A stretch of DNA of 64,000 nucleotides, from NCBI RefSeq assembly GCF_010093535.1, contig NW_022985169.1, forward strand, positions 537,660 through 601,659, written 5' to 3'. Below the pieces are notes generated by a model. The model searched no databases. It was not told the origin of the DNA and saw only the letters and a list, made by a program, of their open reading frames with translations. Positions within the stretch are counted from its first letter, which is position 1, and each line of letters begins with the position of its first letter. The position numbers and the translations under genes are program-made. Source of the stretch: Lindgomyces ingoldianus (Eukaryota; Ascomycota; Dothideomycetes; Pleosporales; Lindgomycetaceae). This document shows positions 1 through 11,573 of the stretch, piece after piece.

Positions 1-1170
1 GAGGACATAGATAACCTTAATTATTTGTTAAAAGACTTCCTGTTAAAGCTAGTAGTTATAAATGTTAACATGTTAAAGCTTAGTTTAAAGTTAAGATATT
101 TTTTTATTTACTAGTTAGATTATCTGCTTGTTGTTGCACTAGATTATAATAGTTAAATTAGGCAGCTTAACCTACAGTTTATTAAGAAGCATTCTTATAA
201 ACATAGCTTTCTTAGTAACTTAGAACAGTGCAAGTAATTCTACTTTTATTATTAATGTTATAACTATATCTTGTTTATTTACTTACTATGTAATTTATCT
301 GCTAAATAGTTAAATAATGTAGCCCTAAAAGCTTTTTCTATTTAGTATATTATTTATAAATAACATATTGCTTGCTACTATAAAGTAGTCTTCTTCTCTT
401 AATTAGAGTGCGTACGTCTGTGTTGCATGTAGGTACAGGATAACTTAATTAGCTGCATTCTAATAGTTAGATGCAGGATTTGTAAGAAACTATACAAGGC
501 GTAATGTAGCAAAGGCAATGTCTAGTCTTATAGTAACTACTGCAAAGAGCAGAGATCTAATCTTTTACTAATATTAATTTACTTTTAATAGGGTTGCAAA
601 ACTAGATTACAGCATAAGTTTAATCCTACTTATAGGTGTAGCATGCTGCAGGTCCTTTCTGTTAGCTAGCCTAGCTATCTTGTTAATATATAAGGCCTAT
701 AATAGCTAAATTATTTATTACTGTTAATCTTTAATAATCTTAACTTCTAAAAACTATTATAGGTTCTTACCTCTTATTAGAGTATACTTCTCTTATAACT
801 AGTCTACTACATGCTGTGCATCTGCTTTAGAGCTTTTTTTATACATAATAATAAAGTTATCTACATAAAAAAAAAAATTCTAGCTTTAGTTATATAGTAG
901 GGTTTATATAGAACAGCTAAAAACCTAAGGCCTTTAAAAGTTATTATAAAATAGTGTTACTAGAGTAAAAAAGAAATTTATAAGCTATATAGTGCTTTTT
1001 AAGCTTTAGTATTATACCTAGTTTTTAGTAGCCTCTTAGCATTTGCATGTAGATATTATAGTTAATTACTACATGTATAAACATGTTAGTTATGTTATAT
1101 TATTTAAGCTTTAAGTTAAAGTGTATAGATATTACTATTAGCATTTAAAATAAGTGTTTTACTAAGGTAG
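1..1170 (-). pseudogene. Copia A pol, RT/RNase H part (disrupted)
   Basis: The minus-strand reading corresponds to the RT to RNase H portion of a copia polyprotein. The RT catalytic motif lies at 841-867 and reads Y-V-D-N-F-I-I (canonical YVDD, second Asp lost by G-to-A change). The equivalent region in copy B continues leftward into the RNase H tail with the typical 'K-M-L-A-D-R-L-T-K-A' signature (about 24270-24320); here that tail falls just outside the window. Many stops make it non-functional. The frame continues right of the chromovirus C insertion, at 7760. Confidence 0.82.
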
Positions 1171-1175
1171 CAGTG

Positions 1176-1450
1176 TGTGACGGTCCTACGCAGAGAGCTC
1201 TGCCGCGCTTCACATGACGAGCTGCCCGTGCAGCCAATCAGGATATAGGGGGTGCGACTGGCGCAACGCTATTAGTTCGCTTAGCGCTAGCGTCCTTGCT
1301 AGCGCCTTAGCGCCGCAAGCACTTCTTCTGCAGAGCTGCTCTTAAAGCTCCCTTTCTCCTCTCTATCTTAGTGTAGCTAAAATAGAGCTAACCTACTCTG
1401 CCTTACTTCCCTAGCTTTATACAGTAGTAGAGATAGTGCTTGTTATTACA
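1176..1450 (+). repeat. 5' LTR of chromovirus C
   Basis: 275 bp, the same length as the 3' copy at 7480-7754, with TG...CA ends inside the short inverted motif TGTGA/TCACA. The two LTRs differ at scattered C/T or G/A positions only. It is GC-richer than the flanks, with a CCAATCA-like box near 1236 and a possible TATA-like stretch just after. It would carry promoter and polyadenylation signals, but none can be proven here. Confidence 0.95.
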
Positions 1451-2560
1451 TTACACTAAGATTATCTTATTTAGCTAGAGGACAGCAACATAATATTTAG
1501 GTCTACTGTGCAGTTAGCTCTAAGAGCTTAATCTGCTAACTAACCCTTACTTAGACAGATTTGCTAGTACAACTAGGCTAAGCCTTAGTTTGTTAATAAT
1601 AGCTATCTGCCTTAAAGCCCTAGTTAGGCTAGGCAACTATAAAAGCAACACTAAGCAATAATTAGATTATTGCACCTTATTAAGAAGCCCTAAGCTAGGA
1701 GCGCTGCTGCTCTAGTTTAAATTAACTGTAGGGGGGGGCCTACTGTACCAACTACCACCGCAACAACGCGAAGAGAGCCGCAGGCTCTGTACGAACCCAC
1801 GTACGAACCCACCACTAATCGACTATCAGCCCCACCGTCACCGGACCTGGGGCTCACACTACACTATACCTCTGCGGACTGCCAGACCCTAGAGTAGAGG
1901 GAAGGAGCTAAGAGCACTAGGATAGAGAAGCTGTTAAGGATTAAAATGCGCGTTAATCCTACTACCTAGCCTACTAGCAACGCCTATACGCCTAAACTAA
2001 GGACGCTGCTATGCTAGGCCTAGTTCTACGCTAACAATGTGTTTAAAGAGGACTACGCTATTAAGACTGCGCGCGCGCGCGCTTAGTAGGCTAGGAAAGC
2101 ACTATTGTTCTAGACAAAGGCTATTACCTAGGGTACTACTAATTATAATTTAATTAGCCTCTACCTAGACCTACTAAACCTTATAGCTGCAAATTACACA
2201 GTTATAGTAAACAAGCTATTATAGCAGTTATTAAAAGTGTAAGCTTATTAAGACTACACTAATACTCTTACTAAAGCAGTTAACATAGCAGAAGCTAAGT
2301 AAGTAAAAGTTAGTAAAAAGCTATAAAAGCTTTAAAGCTTACTAAATAAAACTCTTAAACACCTAGCTAATTATAAAAATAAAGTTAAAAGACTTAAGGC
2401 TACTACTATACTAGCGCGTAACTAATTATTTCTCTTAGATAAAGCTTGTTAAGCGCTAAAAGGCACGCCTACACTAACTATACTAAGAAAGTAACTATAA
2501 TTTAACTTAGCTACACTAAGGACGCCTAACCTCTCTTATATTAGTACTATAAGCTAAGGA
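1451..2560 (+). other. Chromovirus C leader and presumptive 5' part of gag
   Basis: This stretch lies between the 5' LTR and the first recognisable gag reading. The primer-binding site should lie directly after 1450 but is not legible. The part around 1735-1880 is GC-rich and little mutated. An alternating (GC)7 tract lies at 2069-2082. The N-terminal gag coding region probably starts within it, but no start codon can be supported. Confidence 0.5.
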
Positions 2561-3420
2561 GCTAGGCTAAAACTATTAGCTAAAGTAGAGGATCTGCCTA
2601 GGTTTATAGGTAAGGATAATGTTAAATTTAACCACTAGAAAGACCTCCTAATAGGCAAGCTACTCTACAACACAGACTACTTTGTACCTACAGATAGTAA
2701 CCCTATAAAGAAGAAAAACGCTTAAGTACACTATACTAAAAGTAAAGTAAGTAGTTAAGCGCTAGGTTAACTAGTTCTTTACTTTAAAACCTAAAAGTAG
2801 TAAGGTAAGCTAGTAATAACTAAAAATATTATAAGCTTTTTAAAAAGAAACTTTAAAAATACTAACTAGTAGATAAAAGCTAAAACTAAGCTTTACTAGC
2901 TTAAAATAAAGCTATCTTAGGATTTTAAAGACTTTAAGGCCTAGTTTATGTGCCTTATAAATAAAGCTAAGCTGCTGCTTAAGTAGTAGAAAGATAAAAT
3001 CTATAACACTTTATTAAGTTAGCTCTAAGTACATATAAAGACTTACTATAATAACCTAATAGTTAGCTTCTTTAATTACATAGAGTAAGCCTACTAGATA
3101 TCTTTCTTACTGCAAAGGTCTGCTGTAGAGTTAAGCGCGCGACGCGCGCAGAGAGGTTAAAAGAAGCTTACATGTTAGAACATTCTTTAACCTGCTACTA
3201 CTACTGCTGCCTTAATAACTCTAGCAACACCTTAAGCGCAGGCAGCTTTAATAAAGGATGCTATAACCTGCTACTTATGCTATTAGCTAGAACATATAAG
3301 TTGCAACTGCCTTTACGCCTACGCTAAGAGCAAAGCTATAGAAGCAGTGTAAAAGCTAGACACTATAAGCTCTAGTAAGGACAGCAAATTAAAAAAAGAC
3401 TTACTTTAAAAAAAGTCTTC
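2560..3420 (+). pseudogene. Chromovirus C gag (capsid and zinc knuckle), disrupted
   Basis: The plus-strand reading resembles gypsy capsid around 2600-3180 (Pro-Arg-Phe-Thr-Gly-Lys-like opening, then a Trp/Leu-rich helical region). It ends with a retroviral-type zinc knuckle at 3269-3310: C-Y-L-C, four residues, H, four residues, C (CX2CX4HX4C), with one RIP stop inside. Gag packages element RNA into virus-like particles in the cytoplasm. Numerous TAG/TAA codons replace Gln/Trp codons. The protease region begins about 230 bp downstream. Confidence 0.8.
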
Positions 3421-3429
3421 TCTTTAAAG

Positions 3430-6400
3430 TTAACAGACAAAGCGCTAGCGCAGGAGCTACGTAAGCTGCTATTTAGCAGTAAGCCCTTTATGCTGCCCTA
3501 CTGCGTCTCTGCTAGAAGGATTGCTGTACGCTTAAATAGTCTTATTAACACAGGGGCCAGCAGCTACAATCTAATCTACCCGCAACACCTGCAGACAATC
3601 TAGAAGCACCTACAGCCTAAAATGCTTAGCATTAAGTTTATCCCTATTACAGGATATAATAATTAACTAAATAGACAGGTAGACAAGTACTTCTACATAG
3701 ATCTAGTAATTAACAGCTACTAGCTGCCTACACTCTTTATCCTCTATAATATAGGCTGTTATAACTTAATTATAAGCTGTAAGGTCTTTAAGAAGGCTAG
3801 CGTCTAAATTAACTGCAAAAAATAATTAATTTAGTAGCTAGATAATAATTAAATGTAGGACTACAAGTGTAATATTATTATTCCTACACACAGCGCGTCC
3901 CTACAAATTAACTAATCTTATTAAGTAGACGCTAACTAATAAAATAAGTTTATAAAGATATTAAAGATTAATTAATACTAACTTTAATTAACTTAGAAGC
4001 ATAATTAGCAGCAGAACTTAAAAAAAATAAAAAAGCAACTTAATCTTTAACTAATACCCCCTAGCGCTAATTAAGCGCGCTAACGTTAACTAGCTGTCTC
4101 TAGAAAAGCACTTGCTAAGGCAGGGCTAAAGGTAAACATAATTAACGCTGCTGCGTTTATGCTATACATAAGGCGCAAAGACATTGTAATTAGACATATT
4201 AGCGTCTATAAAGTTAATTAACTAATTAAGGACTGTTAAGCACCTGCAATAGTTAATCCTAAGAATAAGCTCTAACAGCTAATGCTTAAGAAGTTACTAT
4301 CCCCTGCGTACGCTAGAGCTACGCTAGCCTACTTTTTAAAGAGAGACTTAGACAAACTACTACTGCACTAACCTAGCGTTAACTATAATATTAAGCTAAC
4401 AGTAGAGAACACCTTATTAAGCAGCCTACTATACAGCATGTCTCTAGAGCAGCTTAGGCTAGTTAAGGACTATCTAGACAACTACCTGTAACGCAAATTT
4501 ATTACGCACAGCAACGCTAGCTACGCTTCTCTAGTCTTGTTTACTAAAAAGCTAGAAAAGAGGTAAAGGTTCTGCGTAGACTATTATAAGCTTAACATAA
4601 TTATAAAGAAAAACACTTACTTAATACCTCTAATCTAGAAGACGCTTACACAGCTAGCTGTAGCTAAGGTTTTTACTAAGCTTAACATACAACAGGCGTT
4701 CTATTACATCTAGCTTACTAAAGAGGTTAAGGACCTAACTACCTTCTAAACACGCTATAGCAACTATAAGTATTACATGCTGCTCTTTAAACTCTATAAT
4801 AGCCCTGCAACCTTTTAGTAATATATTAATTAAGTTTTACATAGCCTACTTAATAACTTTTATATAGCTTACCTTAATAACATCTTAATCTACTTAGACA
4901 ACTCTTTACAGCATAAGGCATATGTTACTAAGGTCCTATGTTATCTATAAGATGCTAGCCTGCAGATTAACTTTAAGAAAAGTAAATTTATAGTTACTAA
5001 GACAAAATTCCTAAGTCTTATTATTAGCATAGACAGAATCTGCAAGGACCCTACTAAGGTAGCTGCTGTCTAAGACTAGCCTATACTAACCTTAATTAAG
5101 AGCCTGCAGTTGTTCCTAGGGTTCTGCAACTTCTACTGCGCCTTCCTTAAGAACTATAGTTACATTATACAGCCGCTTACAAAGCTGCTTAAGTGTGGCG
5201 CCTAGCATTCTTTAGAAGAGCACAAGTTAGCTGTGTTTAAGCGCGCTAAAAACTTTATGCTATTAGATAACATCCTTACGCACTACTTACTAGATTATAA
5301 GACGTGTATAGAGACTAATGTAAGCAATAGAGTTGTTACAGGAGTACTATTGCAGCTGCAGAACAACAGCATCTAGCGCCCTATAGCGTTCTACTCTAAG
5401 ACTATAAGCCTGCCGTAGATAAACTATAACATACATAATAAAGAGATGCTTATAGCTGTCTAAGGCCTATAAAAGTAGTAAGCATAGCTAATAAGCTTAT
5501 AATAAGACAAGCTATTTATAGTAATTACTAACTACTAAGCTTTTAAGTACTTTGCTATTAAGCGTAAGCTTACCCCTTACTAGATGTAATAAGCTATACT
5601 AATAGCAGACTTTAACCTCACGCTAACCTACTGCCTAGGCACTGCTAACATTGTTGCAGACGCGCTGTTAAGAAAGCAGGAGGAGCTTAAAACACAAAAA
5701 GAAAAGAATAAGGCTACTTATACACACTCTTTTTTAAGCTAAAAGTAGATTAGTGTTAGTCTTATTACTTAATTACACGCTACCTTATAGAGCACCCCTC
5801 TGCTAAATAAGAAGCTTATAGAGCTGCTGCTAATAAATTAACTATATAAGCTTATTAATTAGATCCTAAATGCTAATTAGAATTATAAGAGCCTATAATA
5901 CTACTATAATAGAGCGCAGGATCTTAGCTTATAATAAAAGATTAACGCTAAGGGCCTACTACTAAAGAAAAGGAAGCTTATAGTCCTAGCTGTCTAGTTC
6001 CTAAGGACCTACCTTATCTGTGCTATTTACGCAATGCAACTTACTGCACATCCTAGGACTAGAAAAATAACTAAGCTACTGCGCAAGTAGTACTACTAGC
6101 TAAGCATAAGCTAGAACATTAAGACCTACATTAGCGCCTATAAGGCCTATTAGTAGAGCTATATCCCTTAAGACAAAACTCTAAAGCTCCTTAAGCTACT
6201 GCTAATACCTAAGTAAGCATAGTAAGACATTTTTATAAATTTTAAGTTATTCTTACTTAATTAAGCTAGCTATAATAACACATTTATTATAGTAGACTGT
6301 CTAAGCAAGCGCTGCTTCTTACTGCTGTGCCATAAGACTATTACTACTGTAGGGGCTGCAGACCTATACTATTGCTATATCTAGCGCGTCTATAGACCCT

Positions 6401-7400
6401 CTTAATTAATTATCTCTAACTATAGACTACAGTTTACCTCTGCATTTATAGACAAGCTTTACTGCCTTACTAGCGTTAAATAAAAGCTTTCTATGCCCTA
6501 CTATCCCTAGACTAACAGCAACATAGAAGTGCTAAATTAGTATATTAACTAGCAACTGCGTCTATTTGTTAATTACTTCTAAGACAACTAGTTAGACCTG
6601 CTGCCCTACATAGACTAGGCTTAAGCATCTCTACTGCATAAGACAACAGAGTTATCACTGTTTAAGATTAAGTTTAGCTATTGTCTAACACACTACTAGG
6701 ACTAGAAGGCACGTACAAGACGCTTACTAACTGCGCTAGAGCAGATTTTATGTAAGGAGGCTTAGAGCTATGCTAAGCTCTGCTACAACACTATACAATA
6801 AGTAATTAAAATTGCAAAAAAGGGCATTACTTAAGCCTAGAAGCAGTAAGCAGCTTAAGTAAACAAAAAGTAGTGTAAGCCTAACTTTATAGTAGGCAAT
6901 AAGGTATATGTGACCCCTAAGGGCTTTACTATAGGGCGCCCTAGCTAGAAGCTTAACTAGCAGATGTACAGGCCCTATCTAATTATAGGCATAAGAGGTT
7001 ATTTATACTAGCTTAAGCTCCCCCTATACATAAAGATGCACAATGTCTTCCACGCAGACCGCCTACAGCAGGCAGCACCTACAACGCTGCCAGGTCAGGT
7101 TAAGCCCCTAGAGGAGCTAATTAAGGTTAACAGTTACCCTAAGTGGCAGGTTTAGGACATCCTAGATAGTCACGTCCACCGCGGGCGTCTCTAATACCAA
7201 GCCTTATAGGTAGGCTATGATCCTGACCCCACCTAGTATAATGCCGACGGATTCCTCAGAGCTCCGCATAAGGTAAGGGACTTCCACCAAGCATATTCTA
7301 CTAAGCCTGGTCCGCCAGCGCGACTAGACGCCTAGTTGCAAGCGTATAAAAAAGGCAAGGATATAGAACTTATAGAAGTTAATAATTAACCTGCGCTAGG
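3430..7400 (+). pseudogene. Chromovirus C pol: protease, RT, RNase H, integrase, chromodomain (disrupted)
   Basis: Domains in order: an aspartic protease motif at 3541-3560 read as L-I-N-T-G-A-S (D to N at the catalytic Asp); RT at about 4530-4960 with R-F-C-V-D-Y and A-K-V-F-T-K-L, N-S-P-A-T-F, and the catalytic box at 4868-4893 read Y-L-N-N (from YLDD); RNase H at about 5290-5530 with 'I-A-F-Y-S-K-T'; integrase at about 6030-6600 with 'F-I-I-V-D-C-L-S-K-R' and a 'Y-Y-P-*-T-N-S-N' step equivalent to YHPQTDGN; and a C-terminal chromodomain at about 7030-7390 ('W-V-G-Y-D-P-D-P-T'). The chromodomain is the best preserved part. In-frame stops make the polyprotein non-functional. Confidence 0.92.
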
Positions 7401-7463
7401 GTCTTAACTAGTTTAAAAACTAACGCAGAGGCGCTAAACTACCCAGTCTTAGGGACAAGACTG

Positions 7464-7479
7464 CCTTAGAAGGGGGTGA
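7464..7479 (+). other. Polypurine tract of chromovirus C
   Basis: The purine-rich run 'agaagggggtga' lies directly upstream of the 3' LTR. This is the expected plus-strand priming site of an LTR retrotransposon, and it confirms the plus orientation of the element. Confidence 0.8.
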
Positions 7480-7754
7480 TGTGACAGTCCTACGCAGAGA
7501 GCTCTGCCGCGCTTCACATGACAAGCTGCCCGTGCAGCCAATCAGGATATAAGGGGTGCGACTAGCGCAACGCTATTAGTTCGCTTAGCGCTAGCGTCCT
7601 TGCTAGCGCCTTAGCGCCGCGAGCACTTCTTCTGCAGAGCTGCCCTTAAAGCTCCCTTTCTCCTCTCTATCTTAGTGTAGCTGAAATAGAGCCGACCTAC
7701 TCTGCCTTGCTTCCCCAGCTCCATACGGTAGTAGAGACAGTGCTTGTCATCACA
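7480..7754 (+). repeat. 3' LTR of chromovirus C
   Basis: 275 bp, TGTGACAGTCC...GTCATCACA, followed by the CAGTG target duplicate at 7755-7759. It keeps several CA/TG sites that are TA in the 5' LTR, so it looks less mutated than its partner. Confidence 0.95.
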
Positions 7755-10226
7755 CAGTGTAGGTATTTTATATAGTAATGTTTTTTTATTAGTTGCTATA
7801 AACTACTAGTTACGCCTTATATCTTTATAATTTATAGTGCTTATTAAGCTTATAGGTGTACACCTATATATAATCTAGAATCTGCTGTTTAGCTGCCTTA
7901 ATTAGCTTTATCTAGACCTCTGTTTAAAATTTTATTATCTAATAACTGTCTAGGTGTGTTCTTTCTACTGCCTTAAATATCTTATATAAAAAGTGCTTCT
8001 TTAGTTGCTTTTAAGTTAATAGTAAAAGTAGTAGCTAGCTTCTATAAAGTGTCTTTCTTTTAAATAATATTTTTATTAATGCTGCTTTATTTAGCGTTTT
8101 GCTGCTATGCTTTCTTACACTTTTAAATCTTATACTAGCTATAAAGGCTACAGCTTATAGTATAGTCTTTAAAGACTGTATTTAGCTTAGCTTTAGTGCT
8201 ACTCTAGCTATTAACTACATAAGTAATGCTATAGGTAGCAGAGTATTTAAAGAAAATAAATAGTTATCTCTAATCTTTCTTTCTTAATAGTAGCCTAGTA
8301 GGTTTACTTTATTAAAATTTAATGTATTATTTATAGTGTTATCTTTATAAAATAACTCTATCTTTAGCTAATAACTAAGTGTTAGAAGCTTAATTATTTT
8401 AATATATATAGTAATTTTTTTATAGTGTTATGTATAAAGTTATCTATTAGGTCTTTAGGCTTACTACTAAAGATTAAGTGTTTGTTAAAAATAACATTAT
8501 ATGTATAAATTACTTTTACTAGCAGTAGTATTTATACGCAGTAGATGTTTAATAATTAGTACCTAACTAGATATCTAATCTACACCTTTAGGTCTAGCTT
8601 TTATAGCTTAAATTTATTCTAATGCATATTATTAGTTATTATAAATGCTTTATAGCTATAGGCCTTTAAATGTGTAAAGCTTAGCTTTTAAATTAATATA
8701 ATAACTCTATTATTTAAAGCTACTTATGTAAAGAAGATCTTATATAGTGTCTTCTAGTTATTAGCATAGTTTAGCGTCTAATTATATAAGTATACGCTAG
8801 CTCTAGTAATGTATAGCTATATGTTCTATAGTAGGTTAGCATCTAGTTGCATAGCTTGTAACTTCTCTTTATTTACACCTTTTAAGCGTTTAGCTTCTCT
8901 GTTCTAGGCTTATGTATCTAGTGCTAAAAGCTTAATAGTTATTTTATGTAATGCTAGCTAGCATTCTACCTCTAGTTTTACTGTTGTAATCTTGTTATTA
9001 GCTTTAATAACTTTTATAGTAATATTATAATAGTTCTTTAAAAAAAGAATAAAAATTATAAAAGCTTTAATAATTAATTTAGTAAGCTTATTATCTTTAA
9101 AGTAGAGGTCCTACTAAAGGCTAGAATACTTGTTAGTAATTAGTATTTAACTTTACTTTTTTATAATACTCTATGCTTTGTATGCATAAAAATTAATTAA
9201 TAGTCTCTTACTAGGTCTACTGTTGCTAATTTATAGTGCGCAGCTAATTTATTATTATATCTTAGCTCTACTACATAAGTTATATTAGACTATTATAATT
9301 CCTTTAATTTGCACCCCCTTAGCTTACTATATAAAGTGTTAAAGTGTAGCTAGTCTAGAGTGTCTAAGACGCTTATGCTATAGCTCTACTAATGCCTTTT
9401 ATAGACTATGTTTAGTTCTTGTATTAATTATGTGTGTATAATATAAGCCTTCCTATAGTAGATAGTACTCTAACACCTATTAGCTATAAATCTCTATAAG
9501 ATCTCTAATTATTATCCTGTCTAGGGCCTTTAAAGCAGTTAGCTCTGCTTATGTGTCCTACTAAATTCCTTTCTGTTGCAGTAGGCGGAACAAGACTAGG
9601 TTGCACAGCAGGTCTAGGCACAGTGCAGCATTATGTAGTACAAGACTGTATGCTTAACTATATGTTCTATGCTTACTTTTTAGGCTTAGTGTAATTAATC
9701 TGTAGCCTTAAATTTATATGTAAGAGTTTCTAGACTAAATAAAGTCTTCTAGTGTTAGTAAATAATAGTTATAGATCTAATTAGAATTATTTATAATATA
9801 GCATATTAAGCCTAAGTTAAGGATAAATAATTCTTTTAGCAGATATCTGTTCTAGTTTAAATTAACTATAGCTAGTAATGTAGCTGCCTTAACTCTTAAT
9901 ACTTTCTAGCCTTTAAGTTAGTCTTTTTATATCTCTAGCATAAGTGTATGTAAACTTTTTAGGATTAGTATCTTTAAATTATGTCTACGCTGCCCTCTAA
10001 GTAGGCCTTAAAATTCTAAGTTATGCTTACGCTTTAATGCTATAAGCTTTTTAACTCTCTTATTTAGCATCTACTAGTCTAGTGCTCTGTCTAGATAGAC
10101 ATAGAAGCAGTCCTTTAGTGCATAGATGTGTCTGCATGCAGGACATTTAGTGCCTCCTGTTTTAGCAGGTTTTTAGCTTAAAAATAACTTTCTATTATCT
10201 TTTTAATAATGTTAATGTTAAAGTCT

Positions 10227-10509
10227 TGTCAGATTAAAGCACTGTTTCTAGGCTTCCTGAGATGAATGATTGGTTTGGATATGATGTATGGGATGATGAT
10301 TGATTGTCTTGATTTATTGATCCTTTTTCTGCTCTACTTGTGTTGCTCGGCTTTTGTTTTTCCGATCCGAGTCCCTCGCGCACTANNNNNNNNNNNNNNN
10401 NNNNNNNNNNAATTTGCAGCAACATACTGTTCGAGCTTATTGCTCGTACTATGTAGCAGCTTTCGTCAAACGTTCCTCCTGTCTTGACAGTAGGTGCGCA
10501 TATCTAACA
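10227..10509 (-). repeat. Solo LTR of the Copia A/B family
   Basis: The sequence runs from TGTCAGATT to ATATCTAACA and is flanked by the 5-bp duplicate AGTCT (10222-10226 and 10510-10514). The uninterrupted target is seen in Copia B at about 27948. It matches the LTRs at 21632-24097 and 28876-29196, but no internal region is attached, so it is a solo LTR left by LTR-LTR recombination. It retains many CA/TG sites, unlike the flanks. It contains the N gap. Confidence 0.93.
10386..10410. other. Assembly gap (25 N) inside the solo LTR
   Basis: The gap sits exactly where the two other LTR copies carry a 10-bp tandem repeat. Those copies have 62 and 82 bp between the same flanking words ('gcgcacta' and 'aatttgcagc'), so 25 N is probably a placeholder for roughly 60-80 bp. 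Confidence 0.85.
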
Positions 10510-11437
10510 AGTCTACTCTATTTTCTTAACATTATAACTTCTGCACTATAAGTGTTTTTATTTGTGCCCTAGGTAGTTTTCTTACTTTTAGTAAAGTATA
10601 ACAAGTTTTCTGTTGTAAAGGCAGCTTTATGCTTTCTTATATGTATTAGATAATTTAATATTATGTGTTCTTAAAAGCGCTTTATTATTTCTTTTTAATT
10701 TATGTCTAGTGTAAACTATCTGCTTTCCTAAAAAGTTGTAGACTAATAAGAGGCAACTTTATTTATAGTAGTTAGAAAGTCCTTTGCAACAGCATTAAAC
10801 TGCGTTATTTCTAGAACATTTTATGTCTCTGCTTCTATAGCAGCGTAATTATACTCTGCTAGCTATAGGTCCTATATGCTTACATTTCTTAGCAGCTTTA
10901 GAGATATATTATATTAGTTACACACATGTTTTTGTTTAAATTAGTTATTAACACTTACTGTAGCTTTAAGGTTTGTAATCTACTGTCTAAGTAGTTAATC
11001 TAGAGAACAGCATGTACACTGTAGATGCGGGCTAACTGTTAACTAGATAAAAACAATAATCTGTTAAAAGCTTAATTACTTTTTTTTATAATTATGTCTA
11101 TTACTCTTGTACTTGTTAGCCTTAATCTTATAGTATTTAATAGCTTCTTTAAAGGCTCTAACACTGCTTGTTAATAGCTTGTTTATGTGCGTAGGCGTTT
11201 TAACATTAGAGGCTAGTGAAAACTTAGCTATTAGCGGCATCTCTAGAGCTCTTAGTTTGGAGATTATTTAGATGGTTAACTTAGGATCTACTTGCGGCCA
11301 GATGCTGTGCGCTACACATCTCAATTGCAGCTGCATCATCCAGGCTCTGTAGTCGGTGTGGTCTTGAAGGACGACTGTCGCGTCTCAAGGAGGCTGGGTG
11401 GCCATTTTGTATTAATGGAGGCACTGAGACTCTTAAT

Positions 11438-11573
11438 TGTTAGATTAAAGCACTGTTTCTAGGCTTCCTAAGATAAATAATAGGTTTAGATATGATGTAT
11501 AGGATGATGATTTATTGTCTTAATTTATTAATCCTTTTTCTGCTCTACTTGTGTTGCTCGGCTTTTTGTTTTT
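11438..11573 (-). repeat. 5' LTR of Copia A, truncated by transposon L
   Basis: TGTTAGATTAAAGC... matches the LTR of Copia B up to 'ggctttttgttttt' and then stops abruptly. The rest of the LTR (the 'ccgatccgag' part onward) is absent within the window. It is probably on the far side of the nested stack, beyond 64000. Confidence 0.88.

Larger units (their letters stand above)
1176..7754 (+). mobile_element. Ty3/gypsy chromovirus C, complete with both LTRs
   Basis: This 6579-bp element has two 275-bp LTRs (TGTGAC...TCACA) and a 5-bp target duplication CAGTG at 1171-1175 and 7755-7759. The empty site is preserved as 'gtagCAGCGTAGG' in Copia B at about 25490, which confirms the boundaries. Domain order on the plus strand is gag with zinc knuckle, protease, RT, RNase H, integrase, chromodomain, polypurine tract. 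All frames are broken by RIP-type stops. The last 600 bp before the 3' LTR and the LTRs themselves are noticeably less mutated than the middle. Confidence 0.95.
7760..11405 (-). pseudogene. Copia A gag-pol: gag, integrase and RT N-part (disrupted)
   Basis: Minus-strand copia reading, interrupted by the solo LTR at 10227-10509. The gag start is legible at 11405 (ATG, reading M-A-T-Q-P-P then D-H-T-D-Y-R-A-W-M-M), where the sequence is little mutated. Further left, the GAG-pre-integrase motif H-K-R-L-G-H-F corresponds to about 9350-9390 (better seen in copy B near 27080). Integrase and the RT N-terminus follow toward 7760. Dense stops rule out function. The frame rejoins the RT part at 1-1170 across chromovirus C. 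Confidence 0.82.
1..11573 (-). mobile_element. Ty1/copia LTR retrotransposon, copy A (partial, RIP-degraded)
   Basis: This is a minus-strand copia element whose 3' end lies left of the window. Positions 1-1170, 7760-10226 and 10515-11573 align collinearly with Copia B at 24305-29010, apart from two inserts: chromovirus C (1176-7754) and a solo LTR (10227-10509). Reading the minus strand gives gag (start near 11405), integrase, RT and RNase H, all full of TAG/TAA stops. The right-hand (5') LTR begins at 11438 and is cut at about 11573 by transposon L. Differences from copy B are almost all C/T and G/A, as expected of RIP. Confidence is high for the family and collinearity. Confidence 0.9.

Noticed and set aside
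2069..2082. The (GC)7 tract as a regulatory or Z-DNA element
   Set aside because: It is inside the leader/gag of chromovirus C and is only 14 bp. It is useful as evidence that CpG is spared, but no function is supported.
10234..10551. Short open frames around the N gap
   Set aside because: They lie in the solo LTR and are interrupted by unknown bases. The LTR is not coding.
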